Of a DNA stretch of 64,000 nt, positions 44,895 to 53,625 are shown piece after piece (position 1 is the stretch's first letter; each line of letters opens with the position of its first letter). Made by a program: the position numbers and the translations under genes. A model generated the notes under the pieces. The model was given only the letters and a program-made list of their open reading frames with translations, was not told the origin of the DNA and did not search any database. This DNA comes from Flavobacterium sp. LC2016-12 (GTDB taxonomy: Bacteria > Bacteroidota > Bacteroidia > Flavobacteriales > Flavobacteriaceae), in NCBI RefSeq assembly GCF_015351595.1, contig NZ_JADKPT010000002.1, positions 310,001 through 374,000 of the forward strand, given 5' to 3'.

Positions 44895-46355
44895 TTACTT
44901 TCTATTCATAATTCCTTTGATCGTGTCTTTTTCGTTATGGTAAACAAAATAGATAAAGCCTAGTAATAACGGAATTCCGACAAAATAATTTTCTCTAAAT
45001 CCGTAAAAAGAAATAGCTGAAAATACAATTGAAATTCCAAGGTAAGCTCCAATTTTGTTCATATCATAAGGTATCGGGTAATATTTATTTCCTAAAACAT
45101 AAGAAATCAACATCATGCTTCCGTAAGCAGAAATAGTGGCAATTGCAGAACCGTAATAACTGTATTTTGGAATTAAAAAATAATTTAAAACCAAAGTCAC
45201 GATTGCGCCAACAATTGAGATATAAGCGCCAATTTTTGTTTTGTCCGTCAGTTTATACCAAACCGATAAGTTGTTGTAAATTCCTAAAAAGAAGTTTGCC
45301 AGAATAATTAGCGGCACGACTTTCATGGCTTCCCAGTATGATTTATTATCAAGCAGCAAAAACTTTAAAATATCTGCAAAAACAATTACACCTAATAAAA
45401 TTAGGGATCCCAGAATCACAAAATATTTGGTAATTACAGCGTATGTCTGAGGTGCGTTTTCATTTTTGGCATGACTGAAAAAGAAAGGTTCGATACCTAA
45501 TCTAAATGCTGTTGCAAACAAAACCATAAACAAACCAAGTTTATAACAGGCAGAATAAGCTCCTACTTCAGATTTAGCCAGATTTTCAGGTAATAAATAT
45601 CCTAATAGAATTTTATCGAAATGTTCGTTAACGGCAAATGCAAGCCCGGCAACCAAAATTGGCAGACCGTATTTCATCATTTTTTTCCAAAGTACAGGAT
45701 CGAATTTTCTTCCCAGTGAAAGATAATTTGGCGAAAGCACAACAAAAGTGGCTAAACTCGCCAATAGGTTTGCAATGAAAATATAAGCAATCTGGAAATT
45801 CTCAACATATAAATTATCCCAAACCGAATTAGGATTTGAAGCAGCCAATTTTGGCAAGTACATTAAAAAGAAAATATTCAGCAATAAATTGATTATAACA
45901 TTTCCAATTTTAATCGCAGCATAAACCATTGGTCTCTGGTTGGCTCTAAGCTTAGAAAATGGGACTAAAACCAAAGCATCTAAAACTAAAATCCAAACCG
46001 AATAGGTAACATATTGTGCATCTACTTCGGCAAGGCTTGCCAACGTATTTCTAAAAATTAAGGCAACAAACAAGAAAATTATCGAAGACCAAAATATCGA
46101 AATTGTAGAAGTAGCAATTACATTTTTCTTGTCCTCTTCAGCGCTATAAAATCTGAAAAAGGCGGTTTCCATTCCATAAGAAAGTACAACGTTAAAGAAA
46201 ACCATCCAGGATAAAACAATTGAAACTTCACCATATTCTGCAGTTGGTAAAATACCTGTATACAATCTTACTAATAAAAAACTCAGCATTCGCGGTAATA
46301 CCGTTGCTAGTCCGTAAATCGCAGTTTGCTTGAATAGATTTTTATATAATCCCAA
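44895..46355 (-). CDS. Polysaccharide/lipid-linked oligosaccharide flippase (Wzx-like)
   Basis: A 486-aa integral membrane protein with about fourteen membrane segments of the MOP superfamily (start GLATVLPRMLSFLLVRLYTGILPTAEYGEVS in blocks). It probably flips a lipid-linked glycan. The start codon appears to be TTG at 46355; the next Met is at residue 23, within the first helix. Nearby sugar nucleotidyltransferase supports a glycan role. Confidence 0.85.
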   Translation of the reverse strand: MGLYKNLFKQTAIYGLATVLPRMLSFLLVRLYTGILPTAEYGEVSIVLSWMVFFNVVLSYGMETAFFRFYSAEEDKKNVIATSTISIFWSSIIFLFVALIFRNTLASLAEVDAQYVTYSVWILVLDALVLVPFSKLRANQRPMVYAAIKIGNVIINLLLNIFFLMYLPKLAASNPNSVWDNLYVENFQIAYIFIANLLASLATFVVLSPNYLSLGRKFDPVLWKKMMKYGLPILVAGLAFAVNEHFDKILLGYLLPENLAKSEVGAYSACYKLGLFMVLFATAFRLGIEPFFFSHAKNENAPQTYAVITKYFVILGSLILLGVIVFADILKFLLLDNKSYWEAMKVVPLIILANFFLGIYNNLSVWYKLTDKTKIGAYISIVGAIVTLVLNYFLIPKYSYYGSAIATISAYGSMMLISYVLGNKYYPIPYDMNKIGAYLGISIVFSAISFYGFRENYFVGIPLLLGFIYFVYHNEKDTIKGIMNRK

Positions 46356-46425
46356 AATAATTTAATAATAAGGTTTGTAAAACAAAAATAACCAATTCTT
46401 TGGTTTAATATTGATTTTGCAGGTT

Positions 46426-46455
46426 CAATAAAAAAAGTAAGATACTTTTTTATTG
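46426..46455 (-). terminator. AT-rich hairpin at the end of the GNAT gene
   Basis: Arms 46426-46439 and 46443-46455 pair over 13 bases with one bulge, loop of three. It overlaps the last codons of the GNAT gene (stop 46450). It may end that transcript, but the stem is mostly A-T. Confidence 0.45.
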
Positions 46456-46896
46456 CGTTAGTTTATTTTCATCCAAAATTTTAACGAAATGGAATCCCTT
46501 TGGTCCGTAACCCTGATTATAATAAAAACGGTGTGCGGCAAAATTTCCCGTAAAAGCATCCAGAACAATGATACTGCAGTCTAAGTCAATGGCTTTTTGT
46601 TCAATATAATTTGTCAGTAATTTTCCGATTCCTTTAGAACGATGCTCCGGGTTTACCACAAAATTATCTATCTCAAGATATTTCCCGGTCCACAATTTTG
46701 TTGCTGACCAGCAACCGGTTATACCTAAACAAACGCCATCTTCAAAAACACCAATCTGAATATAATTGTGCGGCACCATCTCTAAAAGAAATGATTTATA
46801 TTTTTCAATTGAAAGCTTTGGATAAAGAAAACGCATTGTATCAATTTGAGCCAGCATTTCTTCTATTGTAAGCAGTTCCTGAATTTGTAGTCCCAT
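46450..46896 (-). CDS. GNAT-family N-acetyltransferase
   Basis: A 148-aa acetyltransferase with the acetyl-CoA loop HRSKGIGKLLTNYIEQ (R-x-x-G-x-G/A pattern) and the NFAAHRFYYNQGY C-terminal motif. A TTG at 46917 would add seven residues, but it lies inside a promoter-like box, so the ATG at 46896 is preferred. The acceptor is unknown; it is monocistronic. Confidence 0.86.
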   Translation of the reverse strand: MGLQIQELLTIEEMLAQIDTMRFLYPKLSIEKYKSFLLEMVPHNYIQIGVFEDGVCLGITGCWSATKLWTGKYLEIDNFVVNPEHRSKGIGKLLTNYIEQKAIDLDCSIIVLDAFTGNFAAHRFYYNQGYGPKGFHFVKILDENKLTQ

Positions 46897-46914
46897 TGTA
46901 AAAAGTATAGACTT

Positions 46915-46922
46915 CAAAAATA
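46915..46922 (-). promoter_or_regulatory. Promoter-like -7 box of the GNAT gene
   Basis: TATTTTTG on the minus strand fits TAnnTTTG, 18 bases before the chosen start codon. No good TTG -33 element is seen at the right distance, so confidence is modest. Confidence 0.4.
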
Positions 46923-47038
46923 CTCATTTTTTTTCATTGCCTAAATATTAGTAAAAATATTAGACATGTGAAATCTATAAATAAAAGTTAATAATTATGT
47001 AACTATTAATTAATAGTCTGTTCTTAAATTTGTTATCA

Positions 47039-47312
47039 CAGGGATTGAGAAAAGCTAGAAATACAACCCTTATAAAAAAGAAAAGCATTGGGACTAATAA
47101 AGCTAGTTTGTTCCCACAAAAGACAAAGCACAAGGGATTGATTCTGCTGTAATGTAACCCTTAAAAAAACAGAGCATTGGGACTAATAAAGCTAGTTTGT
47201 TCCCATAAAAGACAAAGCACAAGGGATTGATTCTGCTGGATTGTAACCCTCAAAAAAAAAAACAGAGCATTGGGATTGATAAAGCTAGTTTGTTCCCATA
47301 AAAGACAAAGCG
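47039..47312. repeat. Tandem repeat, units of 89 and 93 bases plus partial copies
   Basis: Units start with GCATTGGGACTAATAAAGC at 47085 (89 bases) and 47174 (93 bases), with a 45-base partial third unit at 47267 and a degenerate partial one before 47085. The two full units differ by a few substitutions and the length of an A-run. Each unit contains a GGGACTA/TAGT..TCCC stem-loop and an AAGGGATT/AACCCTT stem-loop. No spacers, so not CRISPR. Confidence 0.85.
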
Positions 47313-47340
47313 CTGCAGATGGATTTCTGCCTGGTAAATT

Positions 47341-47396
47341 TATAAAATGGTATTGATTCTTGGTTTTTGAGTAATTCCAGGAATCACCATTTTATA
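47341..47396. repeat. Long bulged hairpin
   Basis: Arms 47341-47363 and 47377-47396 pair as 11 bp plus 9 bp (one G-U), separated by a three-base bulge (47352-47354); loop of 13. No T-run follows on either side, so it does not look like a plain terminator. Confidence 0.75.
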
Positions 47397-47431
47397 ACTC
47401 AAATAGAAAAAGATAAAAACTACTATATTTT

Positions 47432-47467
47432 AAAAAGAGCTGACAATTGGGGATGTCAGCTCTTTTT
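47432..47467. terminator. Strong terminator of the AAA+/ABC operon
   Basis: Perfect 14-bp stem: 47432-47445 and 47454-47467, loop ATTGGGGA, with A-run and T-run ends. It directly follows (minus strand) the AAA+ gene stop at 47472 and could act from both sides. Confidence 0.88.
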
Positions 47468-47471
47468 GCTT

Positions 47472-49004
47472 TTAAGATTCTTTATTTTTCATTTCTAAGT
47501 TAACATTTTGCTCCGTTTCCTTTGGTTCCGGGATATCTTCTTCGGTCAATGTTTTCAATACTTTGTTGGTGATTTTTTTTAATTTCACAATTCGGTTTGC
47601 CTGATTCTGAACACATTTCTCAAATAGATTTCTAACCACTCTGGCATTTCCAAAACTTTCATTTTTACTTTCATACAGCAAATCGAAAGTGTCGCTTAGT
47701 TTTTCTTTAGCATCGTCAGAAATAATAAAATCAGACTTCGAACAAAAGGATTCAAAAATTTGAAATAATTCACTCGGAGTAAAATGATCAAAATGAAAAT
47801 ATCTATTAAAACGAGAACGAAGTCCAGGATTAGATTCTATAAAAATCTTCATTGGTTCAGTATATCCCGCAACTACAACTGCCAGATCTTCGCGATGATC
47901 TTCCATTCTTTTCAAAAGCGTATTTACAGCTTCAGCTCCGTAATCATTCCCAAATGCATTTTGAGATAACGCATAAGCTTCATCAACAAACAAAACCCCA
48001 CCAAGACTTGATTCTACTGCGGCATCAACTTTTGTCGCTGTTTGTCCTACATAGCCCGCGACAAGTCCTTCCCGATCTGTCTCATACATTTGACCTTTAG
48101 ATAAAAAACCCAAATGTTTAAAAATTCGGCTTAAAAGTCTTGCGACAGAAGTTTTTCCGGTGCCGGGTGGCCCAAGAAAAACAGTATGCAAAGTTATTTC
48201 AACATTCTTTAATCCTTGTTGAGAACGTTTTTTCTGTATTTCTAATAAATTGATAAGTTCCGAAACGTCTTTTTTAACTTCTGCTAAACCGACTAATGCG
48301 TTTAATTCTTTCAGCACTTTTTCGAGCGTATCTTCTTCCGGAAGAGGATCTATCTCCTTTTTTTCATTTTTTAATTTGTTTAAATTCAAACCAATATAAT
48401 TTTGAAAAGCTTGTCCGTTTTCAAATTTTTTATCAAATGCAAAATGAATGAAGTTTTGATACTTCAATAAAATTTCTTCTAATTTGTTATGCTTTTTTTC
48501 GGATAAAACTTCAGGAAGTAAATATTGATTTTGATACGCGTTTGAACCAATTATCTTGTTTTCCTTCTTTATTTTTAAAAGATGATTTTTGAATTCTGCA
48601 GTAAAAACCAATTGATTTAATTCATTTACTGAATTTTCATCTGCGAAATGTTTGTTACGCAATGCATCATAATAATACGCCAGAACAAACTCTTGTTTTT
48701 CAGTTTTTTTTGCAGATTCTCTTTCATAAAGATCTAAAATGTCTGAAAGAAAAAAATGTTCTGCTTTAAACAATAAGCCTTTTGAGGAAACAGGATTTAC
48801 AGCCTGATTTATTTTCTGAATAAAATCTGTGTCCTGATTTAATGCATTGCAAATTTCGAGAATGTCTTTTGTTTCTTTTTGCAGATCCATAATAAATGAA
48901 GCCGTAAAAACGGCTTCATTAGTATTTATATTTGTTTCTAAATATTTTTTTAGAGACAAAAATGATTCTTCTATAATCGATATCGGATTGTTCTTTTTTG
49001 ACAT
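47472..49004 (-). CDS. CbbX/SpoVK-like AAA+ ATPase
   Basis: A 510-aa protein. Residues about 1-215 are a helical N-terminal domain I do not recognise; about 225-480 are an AAA+ domain with Walker A GPPGTGKT, GYVGQTATKV, Walker B VLFVDEAYAL, and SNPGLRSRF (arginine finger). This subgroup (CbbX-like) remodels protein complexes. It is last in the operon with ABC, SBP-OmpA and coiled-coil genes, eight bases after the ABC ATPase, so it probably remodels that membrane assembly. No family beyond AAA+ can be named. Confidence 0.85.
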   Translation of the reverse strand: MSKKNNPISIIEESFLSLKKYLETNINTNEAVFTASFIMDLQKETKDILEICNALNQDTDFIQKINQAVNPVSSKGLLFKAEHFFLSDILDLYERESAKKTEKQEFVLAYYYDALRNKHFADENSVNELNQLVFTAEFKNHLLKIKKENKIIGSNAYQNQYLLPEVLSEKKHNKLEEILLKYQNFIHFAFDKKFENGQAFQNYIGLNLNKLKNEKKEIDPLPEEDTLEKVLKELNALVGLAEVKKDVSELINLLEIQKKRSQQGLKNVEITLHTVFLGPPGTGKTSVARLLSRIFKHLGFLSKGQMYETDREGLVAGYVGQTATKVDAAVESSLGGVLFVDEAYALSQNAFGNDYGAEAVNTLLKRMEDHREDLAVVVAGYTEPMKIFIESNPGLRSRFNRYFHFDHFTPSELFQIFESFCSKSDFIISDDAKEKLSDTFDLLYESKNESFGNARVVRNLFEKCVQNQANRIVKLKKITNKVLKTLTEEDIPEPKETEQNVNLEMKNKES

Positions 49005-49012
49005 ACGCTAAT

Positions 49013-49843
49013 TTAAGAAATCATCATTTGATGAATAATTTCTTTTGATAATTTTAAGTGATCATCACAATAATCTTTCCAGGCCAAGCCCATATCTCTC
49101 AGATCATATTTAGCTACAATTGTTCCGTAGTTTTCTTTTTTTCCATTAACCGTTGGATGTCCAATTACATAAATAGTCTGTGCCAATTCTATAGCCAATT
49201 CAATATCATGGGTAGAAAAAATAACAGTGTTAAAATCTGAAGATTGACCAAGCAACTCAAAAGATTTTTTTACTTCTTCAATATTTCCAACATCTAATCC
49301 TGAAAAAGGCTCATCTAAAACAATAAATTGATCCGATGAAAACAACTGTTCTATAATTGCTGTTCTTTGTCTTTGTCCACCAGAAAGTTCGTTAGGATAT
49401 TTGTCGGCACAATTTTCTAAACCCCATTCTTTCAGGTATTTTTTTATTTTTTCCTCTTTTTCAGTATTCGACAATGTTGTTTTTCTCAGCGAAAATCGCA
49501 ATGCCTGAGTAACTGTCTTATGTCTGAATAAAGTATATTTTTGATCCACAAAACCTATGTCACCTTCGTTTACTGATTTAGCGGCATTCGGTTCTTTGTT
49601 TTCAAAGTCTCTAATTAATATTTTTCCTGAATTCGTCGGAATCAAACCAGTCAATGCTTTAAAGAATGTTGATTTTCCTCTACCCGATCTTCCAACAAAA
49701 GCAACAACTTGTCCGGTGCAATGTACTCCGTCTCTAACTACGTCTTTTTCTATCAGACTTATATCTTTTATAATAACAGTATCATCGTAGGCAACACTAA
49801 GATTTTCTACGTATAAAAGCGTCTCTTTATATTCGTGTTTCAT
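49013..49843 (-). CDS. ABC transporter ATP-binding protein (NitT/TauT type)
   Basis: A 276-aa nucleotide-binding protein: Walker A GRSGRGKST, Q-loop VDQKYTLF, signature LSGGQRQR, Walker B FIVLDEPFSGLD, H-loop STHD. The fold and permease partner resemble nitrate/sulfonate/taurine importers. The signature and Walker motifs are complete, so it should hydrolyse ATP. It lies two bases after the permease gene. Confidence 0.88.
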   Translation of the reverse strand: MKHEYKETLLYVENLSVAYDDTVIIKDISLIEKDVVRDGVHCTGQVVAFVGRSGRGKSTFFKALTGLIPTNSGKILIRDFENKEPNAAKSVNEGDIGFVDQKYTLFRHKTVTQALRFSLRKTTLSNTEKEEKIKKYLKEWGLENCADKYPNELSGGQRQRTAIIEQLFSSDQFIVLDEPFSGLDVGNIEEVKKSFELLGQSSDFNTVIFSTHDIELAIELAQTIYVIGHPTVNGKKENYGTIVAKYDLRDMGLAWKDYCDDHLKLSKEIIHQMMIS

Positions 49844-49845
49844 GA

Positions 49846-50616
49846 TTATATTTTTGAATATCTAAATAGTGCTTTTCTTAAGAAGTTTATTCCTGCATCT
49901 AAGCCAAGACCAATTAATAAAATGATCATTTGAAGTGCAATGATTCGTCCGGTATTCATGAATTTATCCGAGTTTTTAATTAAAAACCCTAATCCACCAG
50001 AAGCTACCACAATCGATTCAACTGTTACCAGCATCATCCATGTGATGGCAAGATTTTGTCTGATGACATCAATTACATAATCTACCCTTCCTAAAATGAT
50101 AACCTGCCAAAGCACCTCTAACCGAGTACATTTCAGCATTTTTGCATGATCAAATTCTTCCTGTGGAATGTCTTTGATAACGGCAATTAATGAAGTTGTT
50201 AAGAACGTAGTCAGGAAAATGACCAAGATCCAAACCTGCATTGCTCGTGCATCATGAACTACCATTGTAATATAAAATGAAAGTCCGGTAAAAGGCAAAA
50301 ATCTAAATTTTGTAACAAATTCAGCGATTGGTTTCAATAATGGAATTGGCCATGCATAAGCAAATAATAACGAAATTATGGTAGCCAGAAAAATCGAAAT
50401 AAAACATAAAGACAACGAATTAAAAATATGTACCACTAAACCTTCTCTATACAAATCAGAAAATCCAGCTAAAACCTGAGCAGGAGATGGGAAAAGATGT
50501 TTTTCACCAGCTGTTGTCGCAAACCAAATAACAATCAAAAGAACTAACCAGCCTATTAAAATAAGCGTTCTGTTCATTTTTGATATTTTTTCAAAGGGAG
50601 TTAAAAGTTTTATCAT
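49846..50616 (-). CDS. ABC transporter permease (SsuC/TauC-like)
   Basis: A 256-aa permease with about six membrane segments. The ATPase-coupling loop reads DHAKMLKCTRLEVLWQVIILG, an EAA motif that lacks the usual Gly (K-C in its place). It should form the channel with the ATPase downstream. The missing Gly and the odd partner (an OmpA-tethered binding protein) hint that it does something other than plain import. Confidence 0.82.
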   Translation of the reverse strand: MIKLLTPFEKISKMNRTLILIGWLVLLIVIWFATTAGEKHLFPSPAQVLAGFSDLYREGLVVHIFNSLSLCFISIFLATIISLLFAYAWPIPLLKPIAEFVTKFRFLPFTGLSFYITMVVHDARAMQVWILVIFLTTFLTTSLIAVIKDIPQEEFDHAKMLKCTRLEVLWQVIILGRVDYVIDVIRQNLAITWMMLVTVESIVVASGGLGFLIKNSDKFMNTGRIIALQMIILLIGLGLDAGINFLRKALFRYSKI

Positions 50617-50625
50617 AGTTATTGT

Positions 50626-50653
50626 AAAAGGCTATCCGTTAAGATAGCCTTTT
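50626..50653 (-). terminator. Intra-operon hairpin between the SBP-OmpA and permease genes
   Basis: Perfect 11-bp stem: 50626-50636 and 50643-50653, loop CGTTAA (plus strand). On the minus strand it ends CCTTTT then A, so it may partly terminate or protect the upstream mRNA, giving more binding protein than permease. Confidence 0.7.
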
Positions 50654-50661
50654 AATATTTT

Positions 50662-52476
50662 TTATTTTAATAAAGTGATAACCACACGTCTGTTTGATGC
50701 TTTTCCTGAAGCAGTATTATTATCTGCAACCGGATCGCCTTGACCTTTTCCGTCTACTAATTGGAAACGGCTTGCAGGAATACCTTTTTGTTTCAGGTAA
50801 TTTACAACTGCCTCTGCTCTACTTTTTGATAAAGCTAAGTTAGCATCTGCATTTCCAACATTATCTGTGTGACCAACAACCGTTAATTTTGTATTTTCCG
50901 CTTGTATTAAAAGATTGTAGATTTTTTCTACTTCTCTACTAGAAGAGTTTGAAATCTCAGCACTTCCTGTATTAAAATTAATTTTCCATTCTCCAGAAGC
51001 TACAACTTCTTTTGCCTCTGAACTATAATCTGCTTTATCAGCTGAAGTAGATTCGATATCATTGATGTTTTTCAAGAAAAACAAGTTTACAGCTTGATCG
51101 TAAGGAACTACTGCTCCAACATTTTCATTAAATCCAAACGGATTCAATTCTGTCAAATATCCGGAAACCTGATTATAAACCGATTTGTATCTGTTCACAC
51201 CGTCTGATAAACCAAAATATTGCATTACGTCAGCATAATTAAATACTTTAGATCCACCCATATTATAAGTCAATCCCGCTTTTGTTCCTTGTTGTCCTTT
51301 GAACATTTTGTACCAATATTCAGGAGTTTCAAGTTTATAGGTATCAGCAACCGCTTGTGAAGCTCTTACTTTCCAGTCTTCATAGTTTTTCATTTGATTT
51401 GAAGCCGTCAATGCCGATTTCAAAATATTAGAAACAATATCCGGATTTTTCTCAGCCCATTCTTTAACTCCAATAAGAGCAGTTGGCATTTGGTTATTGA
51501 ATTCTTTTGTAGAAACAATATCAACAAAACCAGTAAGTTTATCAAAAACTGTTTTATCTCCAGGTGTCCATGTCGCACAACCATCGATTTTTCTGTTTAC
51601 AGATTTTCCTGTTAATTTTCCGTTTACTACTTCTTTCAAAGTAACCGTCCATCCAGTTGTCTGAGATTTGATTAATTCTTCTGCCGATTTAATATAATCA
51701 TCATTTTCAGATGGATAAATATTCACCGCATCTGCATCATAAGTAGTTGGATCAGGATTTACTTTTAATCCGTTTGCAAAACAATAGTTTACAGTAGTAA
51801 CCCAGTCACCATCTCCAAGAACTGCAGAAATAACAGAACCTTTCATCGTTTTTGGATCAGACTTCCAGCTTGGTGGCCCGATTAATTTATCTTCACCATA
51901 ACTCATACCGACAACACCCATAACTTGTAAATGGTATTTATCTTTTCCGTATTTTTCGTCTAATGATTTTTGAACAGAGCTAATGTAAAATGGCGCACCG
52001 TCACCCATAATCATAACAGCAAAAACACTTTTATCTGAAGAAGGGAAAGCTTCACCTTTATCAAATTCCTCGATAAATTTCATTTGCATATTACGCAATT
52101 CTGAAAGCCAGTCCTGACGAATAATTTCAAGATTAACTCCGTTTTTTTCCATCAATGATCCTTTTGTTGTTTTTGGACCACCATTCGAAACAATAATTCC
52201 AGACTGCGCATTCCATGCATAAGCACCAATTTTCACTAAAGGTTTGTCTGCAACTTCTGAAGATATTTCTGTCGAAGGAAGTGCAATTTTTTCGGCATTC
52301 GTAACATTATTAACATCTGTCTGGTTCAGCTCAATTCCGTTTAATTGTTTTGAAACTGCAGTCTTAATTCCAGGAGACAAATAATAAACTCCTCCTAAAA
52401 TTGCACCAATTCCAGCAATAACTATTAATAATTCAGAAAACGTCGTTAACTTTTCTGTTCTTAAAATTTTTCCCAT
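50662..52476 (-). CDS. Membrane-anchored solute-binding protein fused to an OmpA peptidoglycan-binding domain
   Basis: A 604-aa protein. Residues about 15-33 are a membrane anchor without lipobox; about 75-470 look like a periplasmic solute-binding domain of the NMT1/nitrate type (KIGAYAWNAQSGIIVSNGG, PTALIGVKEWAEKNPDI); about 492-604 are an OmpA C-terminal domain (VVGHTDNVGNADANLALSKSRAEAV, NRRVVI) that binds peptidoglycan. A binding protein tied to both membrane and cell wall is unusual. It partners the ABC genes that follow. Confidence 0.84.
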   Translation of the reverse strand: MGKILRTEKLTTFSELLIVIAGIGAILGGVYYLSPGIKTAVSKQLNGIELNQTDVNNVTNAEKIALPSTEISSEVADKPLVKIGAYAWNAQSGIIVSNGGPKTTKGSLMEKNGVNLEIIRQDWLSELRNMQMKFIEEFDKGEAFPSSDKSVFAVMIMGDGAPFYISSVQKSLDEKYGKDKYHLQVMGVVGMSYGEDKLIGPPSWKSDPKTMKGSVISAVLGDGDWVTTVNYCFANGLKVNPDPTTYDADAVNIYPSENDDYIKSAEELIKSQTTGWTVTLKEVVNGKLTGKSVNRKIDGCATWTPGDKTVFDKLTGFVDIVSTKEFNNQMPTALIGVKEWAEKNPDIVSNILKSALTASNQMKNYEDWKVRASQAVADTYKLETPEYWYKMFKGQQGTKAGLTYNMGGSKVFNYADVMQYFGLSDGVNRYKSVYNQVSGYLTELNPFGFNENVGAVVPYDQAVNLFFLKNINDIESTSADKADYSSEAKEVVASGEWKINFNTGSAEISNSSSREVEKIYNLLIQAENTKLTVVGHTDNVGNADANLALSKSRAEAVVNYLKQKGIPASRFQLVDGKGQGDPVADNNTASGKASNRRVVITLLK

Positions 52477-52503
52477 TTTATTTATAAAATTTAATTTATT
52501 GTG

Positions 52504-53625
52504 TTAAAAAATATCTCCAAAACCACCACCAGACATTTTATCATCTTTGGTCATTTTATAATTTGGATTTGTATATTTTGTTGAATCCGGAATTGTATTG
52601 TCACCTGTTTTAATTTCATCTGCCAATGAATCTAACCTTGAATAAAGTTCGTCGTTATCAACAGAATATTTAGAAGTCAGTGCATCAATGTCAATTAAGT
52701 TTTCAGAAGTTTTAGCAATATCCTGAGCGATTGTAGATGTTACAACTTCCAGAGCATACTCTAATTCCCAGTCTTTCGTAAACAACATGGCGCTTTTTGC
52801 ACTTTCTGTTGCTTCCTTAGCATTCTTAGCAAATTCATATTCTTTTTGAAGCATTTTAACTGTCACATCAAAATCAGCAATTTTAATGTCGATTGCTGTT
52901 CCTGCTAAAGTCAATTTACGGTCCATCTTCCCTAATACATTAGCACGAACACCGTATTTTTGAATGAAACTTTTGCTTTGCTCATATTGAGTTGAAACCC
53001 TTTGAGAATCGCTAAGCTTTCTGGCCAACTCACTTTGTAGGGCTACATATTCATCAGTATCCTTTGCAGCAACGCCGTTTTGTTTCACCATTTCATCCAT
53101 CGCAGATTTCAATTTTTCTGACTGACGTTGTAAGCTTAAAACATCTTCCTGAAATTCTTTTGCCTCTTTTTCAGATTTATTGGCTTCTATTTCCATTTCA
53201 TTTTTAAGACCTTTTAGCTTCGCTTTTGTGTTCTTAAAAACTTCACGGTTTTTGATCATTTTTTGTTTTTGCTCTTCTAACTCATTAAAAGGATTGCTTT
53301 GAATCAACGCTTTATGAAGATTTTTTGTTGCAAAACGAAGCGCTTTCATAATAACTGGCGCCATCATAACCAAAAAAACCAAAAATACTCCCGTAGCAGA
53401 CAAAGCAATGGCCTGACCAAGCATCGTAAATAATGGCGGAATAATATAAGTCCAGATTAAATAACCACCAACTCCTAATAAACCAAGTGCCAAAGCCAAA
53501 AACAATGACTTTTCACCTTTTTTAAGCGCACCTGATTTTAAAGCAATTTCTCCTTTAGACTCGTCAAAGTGTTTTAAAATTGGCAATGTCAAAAGAGTAC
53601 TTCTTTCTTGTTCGTATTTATCCAT
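52504..53625 (-). CDS. Two-TM coiled-coil protein of the ABC/AAA+ operon
   Basis: A 373-aa protein with two membrane segments (about 41-62 and 72-92) and long coiled-coil helices (about 110-280) followed by a charged C-terminal tail with GGGFGDIF. No family I recognise. Its layout resembles membrane scaffolds that organise complexes. It starts on the base where the previous gene ends (TAATG), so the two are coupled. Confidence 0.78.
   Translation of the reverse strand: MDKYEQERSTLLTLPILKHFDESKGEIALKSGALKKGEKSLFLALALGLLGVGGYLIWTYIIPPLFTMLGQAIALSATGVFLVFLVMMAPVIMKALRFATKNLHKALIQSNPFNELEEQKQKMIKNREVFKNTKAKLKGLKNEMEIEANKSEKEAKEFQEDVLSLQRQSEKLKSAMDEMVKQNGVAAKDTDEYVALQSELARKLSDSQRVSTQYEQSKSFIQKYGVRANVLGKMDRKLTLAGTAIDIKIADFDVTVKMLQKEYEFAKNAKEATESAKSAMLFTKDWELEYALEVVTSTIAQDIAKTSENLIDIDALTSKYSVDNDELYSRLDSLADEIKTGDNTIPDSTKYTNPNYKMTKDDKMSGGGFGDIF

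Larger units (their letters stand above)
46923..47471. other. About 550-base gene-free region with structured repeats
   Basis: No ORF of note. It holds a tandem repeat of about 90 bases (47039-47312), a small GCAGA/TCTGC hairpin (47315-47330), a long bulged hairpin (47341-47396) and a terminator (47432-47467). The left part (46930-47035) is plain AT-rich sequence. Confidence 0.75.

Noticed and set aside
47039..47312. CRISPR array
   Set aside because: Units are about 90 bases and nearly identical from end to end, with no variable spacers and no cas genes in the window.
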